19,961 nucleotides of DNA. Source: CAZPCZ01 sp964585225. GTDB lineage: Bacteria > Patescibacteriota > Patescibacteriia > JACPHY01. The first letter of the stretch is position 1; each line of letters begins with the position of its first letter. Under the pieces are notes generated by a model. That model ran no database searches. It had not been told where the DNA came from and was given only the letters and a program-made list of their open reading frames with translations. Location of the stretch: the NCBI GenBank assembly GCA_964585225.1, contig CAZPCZ010000019.1:1-19961 (forward strand), given 5' to 3'. Below are positions 14,042-19,961 of the stretch, one piece after another. Position numbers and translations under genes: made by a program.

Positions 14042-14290
14042 ATGCCCGCAGAACGCCTAGGTACACCGCATGAGCAAGACGAGGGTTCACGACCGGACGC
14101 AGAACTTCCTAGAGAACGATTGCCTCAGGCGATCGAGGCGCCCCGTGACCCGCTCGATGCGGCACGAGAGGCAGTCGCCGGAAATATCACCGCCCACCTC
14201 CGGGCGATGGAGGAGCGCGTTCGTGGTTTGACCGATCGTATCGGCGCAGGCGGCGCCGGGGGACCACCTACTGCGGCAGCAGCGGGATGA
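14042..14290 (+). CDS. Small hypothetical protein (82 aa), possibly the N-terminal part of the next gene
   Basis: No family recognised. Residues 1-45 are polar and probably disordered (EQDEGSRPDAELPRERLPQA). Residues 46-67 are a helix (REAVAGNITAHLRAMEERVRGLTDRI), and the end is Gly/Ala/Pro-rich. The stop (TGA, 14288-14290) comes 4 nt before the assigned TTG of the next gene. The next frame is open from 14232 and reads sensibly across the junction (DHLLRQQRDEILALTDGFRDQL). A single extra base in the G run at 14258-14262 could therefore have split one protein of about 300 residues. The sequence alone cannot decide this. Confidence 0.5.
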   Translation: MPAERLGTPHEQDEGSRPDAELPRERLPQAIEAPRDPLDAAREAVAGNITAHLRAMEERVRGLTDRIGAGGAGGPPTAAAAG

Positions 14291-14294
14291 GATC

Positions 14295-14951
14295 TTGGCG
14301 TTGACGGATGGCTTTCGAGACCAGCTCATCACGCTTGATCCGGATCGCCGACGTGCACTCGAGGAACAGTTCGCTCAGCTCCGTGCGTCACTCGAACCAG
14401 CCCACACCGAGGAACGAAAGCCGAAGGGGGTGGATGTTGTGGACGCCACTCCGGAGCATCCCCAGCCGCCGCTGAGTAAGATGGTCGCTCAAGCGCTCCA
14501 GCGAGCAATGTTTGATGCCCAGCACGATGACGTTGACCGGTTGTGGATGAAAACCGAGACGGGCAAACCAGATCCCTTCCTCGACGAGCGCGCATATGAC
14601 GACACGGGTGCATACCGACCACCAGATGAGGGGCGCATTGATCATGCGGCGGGGCTCGTGCTCTATCAGGACACAATCCTAAAGCAGTACGGCGACCATG
14701 CAGATCGCCATCTGCAAGCGGAGTACCAGCCTGAGATTCTTCAGCGTTGGGCTTCGGGTGATGCAGCGTTCGAGCCGGCATACCGCAGACTTCGATTCCC
14801 TGGCTGGAGACCCGAGCATTTCCAGAGGCTGCTCACTGCCGTCGAGCGGAAGCGGCAGGAACGTGCTGCTGCGAGTGAGGCGGCGAAAAAGAGGGGGCAA
14901 GGATTGAGGGGGAGGATTCGTCGTTGGCTTGGTCAGTCACCGCCACAGTGA
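14295..14951 (+). CDS. Hypothetical protein (218 aa from TTG), unknown operon
   Basis: No family recognised. Helical N-terminus (FRDQLITLDPDRRRALEEQFAQLRASL), a Pro-rich linker, a central region with LSKMVAQALQRAMFDAQHDDVDRLWMKTETGKPDPFLDERAYDDTGAYRPPDEGRID, then AAGLVLYQDTILKQYGDHADRHLQAEYQPEILQRW and a basic C-terminal tail (KRQERAAASEAAKKRGQGLRGRIRRWLG). No transmembrane segment is seen. The start is uncertain: TTG at 14295 directly follows the previous stop, GTG at 14238 would overlap it, or the gene may be fused to the previous one by a frameshift. The large HD-like gene starts 6 nt after its stop. Confidence 0.6.
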   Translation: MALTDGFRDQLITLDPDRRRALEEQFAQLRASLEPAHTEERKPKGVDVVDATPEHPQPPLSKMVAQALQRAMFDAQHDDVDRLWMKTETGKPDPFLDERAYDDTGAYRPPDEGRIDHAAGLVLYQDTILKQYGDHADRHLQAEYQPEILQRWASGDAAFEPAYRRLRFPGWRPEHFQRLLTAVERKRQERAAASEAAKKRGQGLRGRIRRWLGQSPPQ

Positions 14952-14957
14952 TGTACT

Positions 14958-17369
14958 ATGGCGACCGGTGAACAAGAACAATCTCGAAGAGCTCGGGAAG
15001 CCGCACCGGAGGCATTGCCTGCCGGTGCGGAGGTTCGTGAGCGGGGTGTGGAGACCGCTGAGGAGCTCCAAGCGCTCGCGGAGCAGACCGCGGAACGCGT
15101 GCAGAGCGATGCCGCGACCGAGCGGGAGCGTGTGGGGCAGCTCGCTCGCGGAGCGAGCGAGCGCATTGGGATTGGGCAGGCGGAGGCTGAGGTGCTCGCG
15201 CAGCAGCAGGGAACGGAGACCGACGCGCTCGCGAGCGAAGCAGCGGCGCGCATCGCAGAGGCGAGCGGCGCGGCGATCGGTGCCGAAACTCCTGGGACCG
15301 AGACGGAATCAGCTCGCCACATTTCACTCTGGGAGAAAGCGAAAGCCTGGCGCGATGCGAACGCGGAGCGCATTCGTGGTATCAAGGAGCGACAGCGGAG
15401 TGGGGAGATCACCAAGGACTACGGGAAGCAGGGAGTCGTGACAGATAAGCTCCGTGTCTGCGCGAAGGATCCGGATGCCTGCGCGAGTCGGTACGTCACG
15501 AGGCTCCAGAAGACCGGGCGACCGGTGCCCGACGTGTTTACCATTCAACGAGTGCTCGCCGCGATTGCGGAGCGTCGTACGCCGACATCAGCACGGGAGG
15601 TTGTGCTCCTCGAGGAAATGACGCAGGAGCTCGCGTTCGATGCGTACCAGGACAAAGTGCGAGACGGGGTGACACTCGGCGCAGAGGGTATCGCTGCGGA
15701 CATGGTGGGGGAGCTCGACCTCGAAGGGAGGGAGGAGCTCCGAGTGGAGTCGCTCGAGCAGGCGACCGAGGCGGTCCGTGCGGAGCTCCAAGAGTACGTG
15801 GACAAGGGGTACCTCAACGCGAAGGAGGCACAGCTCATCCTCGAGACCACCTCGAAGTTCGGTGCCGTATACGTTCGCGCGTTCGAAGGGAAGCGATTCC
15901 GCGGCGGGCCGGAGCGTTCTGCGGGGGAGGTTCTCCAACATGCCTACGAGGCCATGCGCGACAACGCGCGGAAGATCGCGTTCCAGACGAAGCTCGACAA
16001 GCGCGTGTTCTCCGGCAGTGACCACGGGACGCGACACATCTGCGAGGGGTGCACGCACTTCTCCGAGCAGCTCATGGGGTCACTCAAGGGACTCGAGGGC
16101 GTGGATTTTAAGGATCAGGACGAGGTGCTCATCCGGCAGGTCGTCATTGATCATGACATCGGGTACACGACCGATGCCGCGCAGGCAAAGGGAGGGTTCG
16201 AGGCATCGAGAGATCACCCGTGCGCGGGGTGCGCCTTTGTCGAGGCGAACAAGGACTACTACGTGGACAAGTACGGCGAGGAGGGGTACGAGATCATTCG
16301 TGACGTCGTCCTGAACCACAGCTACGCGCAATCTGAGTACGGTGGCACGCGGCCAGCGGCGGGGGAGGACGAGCTCACGTACAACCGGGACCTCATTCGC
16401 TCGGTCGTCTCCACGGTGGATGCGATGGGTGCGACCGCGGAGACGAAGGCCATGGACATGTTTCGGTATCCGGAGACGATCGAGATTTTGCAGAACGTCA
16501 AGCTGTACGCGGAGACGCACGGGGGCAAGATTGAGGACGCGGCACTCGACCTCTTCAAGACCGACCTCAACGCCGTGGTGGATACGCTACTGGCAGATGG
16601 GAGGATTAGTGCGGAGCGCGCCGCAGGGTACCGCTCCGCCATCGAGAACCAATTCAACCCGAAGACGGTCGAGATCACGCTCGGGCAATTCACGGGAGTG
16701 GTGCGGGAGATGAAGCTTGCGCGCCGCGCCGACGGGACGGTTGCGCCAGAGATCCACTTAGAGGTTTCACGTCTTGCGGCGCTCGTTGGTGACAACTTTG
16801 GTGACGAAACCGCGCTTGAGGGATTCAAGAAGGCCATGAAGGATTTTGGGCTCTCGAAGCGGGAGCTCCAGAGCATGGCGGATCTGGTTCGTCGGCTCCG
16901 GGTCGAAACAGATCCCACGCAGCGGGAGGCGCTCCAGCGGCAGCTCACCTACGCGTCTGAGCGCGCGACGTTCGTGATTGGTGAGCGGGAGACGGCCGGT
17001 CTCCCCGACGAGCGCGAGCAGGAGCGCACTGCGATCACCGAGCGTTTCGAGGCGTTCGAGCGTGAGACGATCCGTTCGGAGATTCGACAGCAGTTCGAGC
17101 GCATTCGTGCGGTGTCGCCAGAGGCCCGAACGCCGGATATGGCGCAAGCCCTGGTGGACGAATTGCGTGGGCTATTCGATCTTGACGATCGGGAGGCGGG
17201 GCTCCTCGACGCCTTGGGCCAGAGCCTAAAAGACGGCATTCAGAACAATCAGACCATCGAGGCGGCACAGGGGATGGTCATCCGATTGAAGTCGAAATCG
17301 GAAAAGGGACGACTGAAGCGGTACGAAGACGCGGCTGCTGCCGCTCACGAAGAATCGCTCGCCGCGTAG
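14958..17369 (+). CDS. Large coiled-coil protein with an HD-type metal site and two CxxC pairs (803 aa)
   Basis: The longest gene in the window, of no family I can name. Residues 1-115 are charged, Ala/Glu-rich and coiled-coil-like; 120-165 are basic. The central part resembles an HD phosphohydrolase: SDHGTRH (His356, His360), IDHDIGY (His399-Asp400), LNHS (His454) and STVDAMG (Asp488), spaced as H...HD...H...D. Two Cys pairs, C362EGC365 and C422AGC425, sit next to the first His and after the HD motif and could bind zinc beside the active site. Residues from about 560 to 803 are again helical and charged. HD domains often hydrolyse nucleotides, cyclic dinucleotides or other phosphoesters; the substrate here is unknown. 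No signal or membrane segment is seen, so it is probably cytoplasmic. Confidence 0.75.
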   Translation: MATGEQEQSRRAREAAPEALPAGAEVRERGVETAEELQALAEQTAERVQSDAATERERVGQLARGASERIGIGQAEAEVLAQQQGTETDALASEAAARIAEASGAAIGAETPGTETESARHISLWEKAKAWRDANAERIRGIKERQRSGEITKDYGKQGVVTDKLRVCAKDPDACASRYVTRLQKTGRPVPDVFTIQRVLAAIAERRTPTSAREVVLLEEMTQELAFDAYQDKVRDGVTLGAEGIAADMVGELDLEGREELRVESLEQATEAVRAELQEYVDKGYLNAKEAQLILETTSKFGAVYVRAFEGKRFRGGPERSAGEVLQHAYEAMRDNARKIAFQTKLDKRVFSGSDHGTRHICEGCTHFSEQLMGSLKGLEGVDFKDQDEVLIRQVVIDHDIGYTTDAAQAKGGFEASRDHPCAGCAFVEANKDYYVDKYGEEGYEIIRDVVLNHSYAQSEYGGTRPAAGEDELTYNRDLIRSVVSTVDAMGATAETKAMDMFRYPETIEILQNVKLYAETHGGKIEDAALDLFKTDLNAVVDTLLADGRISAERAAGYRSAIENQFNPKTVEITLGQFTGVVREMKLARRADGTVAPEIHLEVSRLAALVGDNFGDETALEGFKKAMKDFGLSKRELQSMADLVRRLRVETDPTQREALQRQLTYASERATFVIGERETAGLPDEREQERTAITERFEAFERETIRSEIRQQFERIRAVSPEARTPDMAQALVDELRGLFDLDDREAGLLDALGQSLKDGIQNNQTIEAAQGMVIRLKSKSEKGRLKRYEDAAAAAHEESLAA

Positions 17370-17395
17370 CTCTGAATTCGGTTGTGACACGCAGT

Positions 17396-17872
17396 ATGCG
17401 TATTGAGACCACCATGCCGAGATCTACCGAGGGGGGGCCGATCGATCCATTCGAGCGAGAACGCCGTGCGCTCCATGGGCTCCTCGAGCCCCTGCGAGAC
17501 GTGCCGGATCTCTCGCGAGCAGAGCAGCGAGCCGTTGCGTTCGTCGTGGAGGACATCAAGCGAGGAGCGCCAGAGGCGTGGGAGCAAACGGTGGGAACCC
17601 TCCGCGATGAACTGCAAGCCGTTCACACACAGGAAGGGATCCCCGGGATCACCTGGCGGCTCGCGCGGGAGATCCATGAACGCTACGCGGCGTTTTTGGC
17701 ACGGTGTCTCGCGGAGGAGCAGGACCCGGTCCGTCGGGGCAACCTTGAGATCCTGCAGCGTGGTATCCAGCGAGATGTTGTCACACGCCGCGAGACGCAC
17801 GAAGCAGGAAGGCGCGTGCCGATGGGGAGCGTCATCCTCGAGCACGTTCCGCGATGGTTCCCGCAGACGTAG
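17396..17872 (+). CDS. Hypothetical helical protein, last gene of the unknown operon (158 aa)
   Basis: No family recognised. After a short polar N-terminus the protein is mainly charged helices (FERERRALHGLLEPLRDV, SRAEQRAVAFVVEDIKRGAPEAWEQTVGTL, WRLAREIHERYAAFLARCLAEEQ, RRGNLEILQRGIQRDVVTRRETHE) with a hydrophobic end (GSVILEHVPRWF). The start at 17396 is preferred because T precedes it; GTG at 17384 and ATG at 17414 are in frame. It lies 26 nt after the HD gene and 22 nt before a strong hairpin, so it closes the operon. Confidence 0.65.
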   Translation: MRIETTMPRSTEGGPIDPFERERRALHGLLEPLRDVPDLSRAEQRAVAFVVEDIKRGAPEAWEQTVGTLRDELQAVHTQEGIPGITWRLAREIHERYAAFLARCLAEEQDPVRRGNLEILQRGIQRDVVTRRETHEAGRRVPMGSVILEHVPRWFPQT

Positions 17873-17894
17873 TAACCCTACCAAAGACGTGAAA

Positions 17895-17923
17895 ACACCG
17901 GCCCGATGACCTCGGGCCGGTGT
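17895..17923. terminator. Strong hairpin between convergent units
   Basis: A perfect 12-bp stem (acaccggcccga and its complement) with a 5-base loop. On the minus strand the stem is followed by TTTTC, fitting termination of the DUF4419 gene. On the plus strand the following T content is lower, but the hairpin also lies just after the unknown operon, so it probably serves both. Confidence 0.75.
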
Positions 17924-17947
17924 CGTGTTCGTATCGGTTGCGTTCTG

Positions 17948-19273
17948 CTACGAGAGCGGTGCCCAGATGCCGTGGAAGGGGACCGGGCGGAAGACGTGCA
18001 TGTCCCCGCACGGTTCCTCCGCGACGTCGAGTCCGGCGACGAGCTGCACGTCGAACGGCTCCACCGGGCACGCCTTCGGTTCGATCCGCACGCGCGCCTT
18101 CGCGAGGAGGTGGTCGTTGAGTCCGTTGTCCCCGACGTCGAGTTCGGGTCCGCCCTCCACCGGGAACTCCTTGCGGAGCTTGCCCTTGTAGTACGGGAAG
18201 AGATTCGTGATCCACCCGGAGGCGACGCTCGGAGCGCAGGACACCGTCCGGAACTGGACGATGCCGCGGACGAACTGCTGCGACGCTTCATCCGACGGAT
18301 CGGATCCCGCGATGCGGCCGGCGATCTCGCCGACGGTCGTGAGCCAGGGCGTGAGCGGCGCGAGCTCGGGCATGGCTCCGAGCGCCCTCGCCATCCACAT
18401 GGCGCGGAGCCACTCGTCGGGCGACCCCTCGACTTCGATGCGGCGGATGCCGCACGCGTAGAGGCTCGCGATGTAGCGGTAGCGCGCGTCGAACGCCGCG
18501 AGGAGCGTGATGTCCGTGAGCGGCGCGTACCCGGGCGCCGCACGCAGGTGGCCGAGGAGGCTGTTCAGCCGCGCGGCGAGCGCGTCGGTAGCGACGACAG
18601 TGAGCGCGAGCTGTTCCGCGACGGCGGCGACGCTCGGGATCCCGAACGGCCCGGTTGGGTAGATCTCCGCCCGGAGTTCGGTGCGCTGCTCGTCCGCGAT
18701 CGTCGCGCGATCGCCTTCGAAGATGAATCGCGCGACGCTCTGCGCGATCGTCGCCGCGAACGCCTCCGGCGCGAGGATGAGGCCTTGGTGCTCGTGATAC
18801 GCGCGGATCGCGCTTCCGAGGAGGCCGTTTTGGCCCGCGGGCGGGTAGTGGGTGCGGAGTTCGCGATCCGGGAAGATCAGCACGGTGGGTGCGATACCGA
18901 GGAGGTTCGCACGCTCCTGACGAAGCTCCGTCATCTGCGCGAGCCATGTCTTGCGGCCCATACACGCGAAGCCGCCGTGCTCTCCACGCCATTCCCAACC
19001 GTTCCCCTCCCACGTCCCGCTCTCGTAGTACGCGATGCGTTCCTCGATCTCGCGGAGCCTGGTCTGGACGCGTTCGGCGCTGATTGGCTGTGCCGTGAGG
19101 CGATCGGCCCAGCCCGGCGGAACGAGCGGAACCCGTCCGCGGGACTCGATCCCCGGATCGGTGAAGATGCGCGTCGGTCGGGTGGTTCGCGGTGGGAGCG
19201 CGAGCGATCGTGCCGCTCCGAGGCGCCGCCACCCCTTCCTGAGACGTTCGACGAGCGGTCGGTGGAGATCCAT
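17948..19273 (-). CDS. DUF4419-domain protein
   Basis: The 441-residue product matches the DUF4419 family by characteristic segments. LLGSAIRAYHEHQGLILAPEAFAATIAQSVARFI (151-184) corresponds to the family's region of a helix plus L.L.PD.iW. A middle segment LLAAFDARYRYIASLYACGIRRIEVEGSPDEW (257-288) matches the family's G-I-x-x-(V/I)-x-(L/V)-E-G-x-x-x-(D/E)-W. SGWITNLFPYYKG (352-364) and the closing VAGLDVAEEP..VFRPVPFHGIW complete the match. Molecular function of the family is unknown. The N-terminal 110 residues carry an extra basic and a helical segment plus an aromatic, Gly-rich stretch. The start at 19273 is preferred over an upstream ATG because AGAGGA lies at the right distance and a promoter ends about 40 nt upstream. 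Confidence 0.78.
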   Translation of the reverse strand: MDLHRPLVERLRKGWRRLGAARSLALPPRTTRPTRIFTDPGIESRGRVPLVPPGWADRLTAQPISAERVQTRLREIEERIAYYESGTWEGNGWEWRGEHGGFACMGRKTWLAQMTELRQERANLLGIAPTVLIFPDRELRTHYPPAGQNGLLGSAIRAYHEHQGLILAPEAFAATIAQSVARFIFEGDRATIADEQRTELRAEIYPTGPFGIPSVAAVAEQLALTVVATDALAARLNSLLGHLRAAPGYAPLTDITLLAAFDARYRYIASLYACGIRRIEVEGSPDEWLRAMWMARALGAMPELAPLTPWLTTVGEIAGRIAGSDPSDEASQQFVRGIVQFRTVSCAPSVASGWITNLFPYYKGKLRKEFPVEGGPELDVGDNGLNDHLLAKARVRIEPKACPVEPFDVQLVAGLDVAEEPCGDMHVFRPVPFHGIWAPLS

Positions 19274-19319
19274 TGTCGGGTTCCTCTCTGCTTGGGTTGC
19301 GAAGGGGCGATCCAATGGG

Positions 19320-19348
19320 AGTATGCCGTGGGGGTTCCGGTGTGTCAA
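19320..19348 (-). promoter_or_regulatory. Promoter of the DUF4419 gene
   Basis: On the minus strand TTGACA (19348-19343), a 17-base spacer, then CATACT (19325-19320). The expected start near 19313 gives a 40-nt leader with an AGAGGA Shine-Dalgarno before ATG 19273. An ATG at 19381 lies upstream of this promoter and would not be in this message. Confidence 0.7.
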
Positions 19349-19385
19349 GTGCTGTGCTGAGCGGCGCACTTTTTTCTGCATGAAT

Positions 19386-19411
19386 CGACCGACCCTGGGA
19401 GGGGTCGGTCG
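19386..19411 (-). terminator. Hairpin after the partial minus-strand gene
   Basis: A 10-bp perfect stem (cgaccgaccc with its complement) and 6-base loop starts 22 nt past the stop of the upstream minus-strand gene. No T run follows on the minus strand, so it is only a candidate terminator or mRNA 3' end. Confidence 0.45.
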
Positions 19412-19433
19412 TGCGACGATCGGTCGAGTGGCT

Positions 19434-19961
19434 TCAGGGTTTCACCTTCCGCCGCGCGCGTACCCGTGCGAGCGGGTAGACGAGGAGGTGGTCCGTGGCC
19501 TCGCGCAGCACGAGGCAGCGGTACGTCCCAGCGCGCCAGACCGGCGACGGAACCGGGATGACCCAGCGGTCACCATCGCGGCCACACTGTCCGCGGTAGC
19601 GTCCGCCGAACGGTGAGTGGTCGAGTGGGACGTCGAGTGCGAACGTCGCGGGGCGCGGTTCCGGTCCCGTCGCCACTGTGAACGCGAAGAGGTCGCGGTC
19701 GGACACGAGGCGCGCGGCGTACACACCCGCCAACCCCGGTCGCTGCTCCTCGCGGATGAACCACCGTCGGTGCTCCCACGAGCCGTCCGCCTCCAGACTG
19801 AAGACAGTCGGGAGCGCGGTGCTCGGGTTCACGTACACGCGAACCGTCGGGCTGTCGAGCTGCCTCCGCACCACGCGGTCCCACTCCATGACGCGTCGGA
19901 GGAGATCCACGTGCGTGTAGCTCGACGGCTGCTCGGCAGCCGCAGCGATGTCCGCACGCAG
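19434..19961 (-). CDS. Hypothetical protein, C-terminal part (5' end beyond window)
   Basis: The frame is open to the right edge (the first visible residues are LRADIAAAAEQPSSYTHVDLLRR), so the start lies outside; a GTG at 19910 is an internal codon unless proven otherwise. About 175 residues are visible. I do not recognise a family. The middle has alternating short strands (TVRVYVNPSTALPTVFSLEADG, LFAFTVATG, TFALDVPLDH, WVIPVPSPVWRAGTYRCLVL), suggesting a beta-rich domain. The tail is basic (ARVRARRKVKP). It runs in the same direction as the DUF4419 gene but is separated by a hairpin and that gene's own promoter, so it is a different transcript. Confidence 0.65.
   Translation of the reverse strand: MRADIAAAAEQPSSYTHVDLLRRVMEWDRVVRRQLDSPTVRVYVNPSTALPTVFSLEADGSWEHRRWFIREEQRPGLAGVYAARLVSDRDLFAFTVATGPEPRPATFALDVPLDHSPFGGRYRGQCGRDGDRWVIPVPSPVWRAGTYRCLVLREATDHLLVYPLARVRARRKVKP

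Noticed and set aside
17906..19360. A 484-codon open frame on the plus strand
   Set aside because: Antisense to the DUF4419 gene. The minus strand has the family motifs, promoter and Shine-Dalgarno, and the plus frame is a low-complexity Arg/Glu-rich shadow.
1..19961. UGA read as glycine, as in some Patescibacteria (Gracilibacteria, SR1)
   Set aside because: TGA ends eno, hicA, thiI and others at the expected family lengths, so the standard reading applies.

Overview
The window (19,961 bp, G+C-rich, by eye about 60%) reads as a chromosomal segment of a bacterium with standard stop codons. The best lineage guess is a high-GC member of the Patescibacteria (Candidate Phyla Radiation). The support is a bifunctional phosphoglucose/phosphomannose isomerase, a GxxExxY gene, almost no Shine-Dalgarno sequences, and many short palindromic or minisatellite-like repeats in leaders and even inside conserved genes. 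This placement is an inference, not proven by a marker gene.

Layout. 2-1195: 3' part of an NDH-2-like flavoprotein. 1196-1701: a GxxExxY (PD-(D/E)XK-like) gene between perfect 18-bp inverted repeats that exactly fill the space between the upstream stop codon and the pgk start codon. 1702-6446: lower glycolysis, pgk-eno-gpmI, with a hicB-hicA toxin-antitoxin pair between eno and gpmI. 6450-8966: a small unknown protein, thiI and a pgi/pmi-type isomerase. 9014-12632: a PAP2-family membrane phosphatase, a convergent CAP-domain secreted protein (minus strand), mannose-1-phosphate guanylyltransferase and mltG. 12775-13224: a four-helix membrane protein. 13306-17872: five or six tightly packed genes of no recognised family, behind a near-perfect sigma70-type promoter and closed by a hairpin; the largest product carries an HD-type metal site interleaved with two CxxC pairs. 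17948-19961 (minus): a DUF4419 protein with its own promoter and the 3' part of an unknown gene.

How the genes work together. Pgk, GpmI and Eno carry out consecutive steps from 1,3-bisphosphoglycerate to phosphoenolpyruvate. The pgi/pmi enzyme and the guanylyltransferase bracket the route from fructose-6-P to GDP-mannose (phosphomannomutase is not here). PAP2, MltG and the CAP protein fit a cell-envelope set. No gene-free stretch exceeds 300 bases; the longest is 10232-10461.

Most unusual points: (1) the GxxExxY cassette with inverted repeats; (2) four separate repeat insertions kept in frame in eno and thiI; (3) a T immediately before the start codon in 17 of 20 ATG starts, with Shine-Dalgarno sequences mostly absent; (4) the unrecognised 13.3-17.9 kb operon, the best candidate for an undescribed system.
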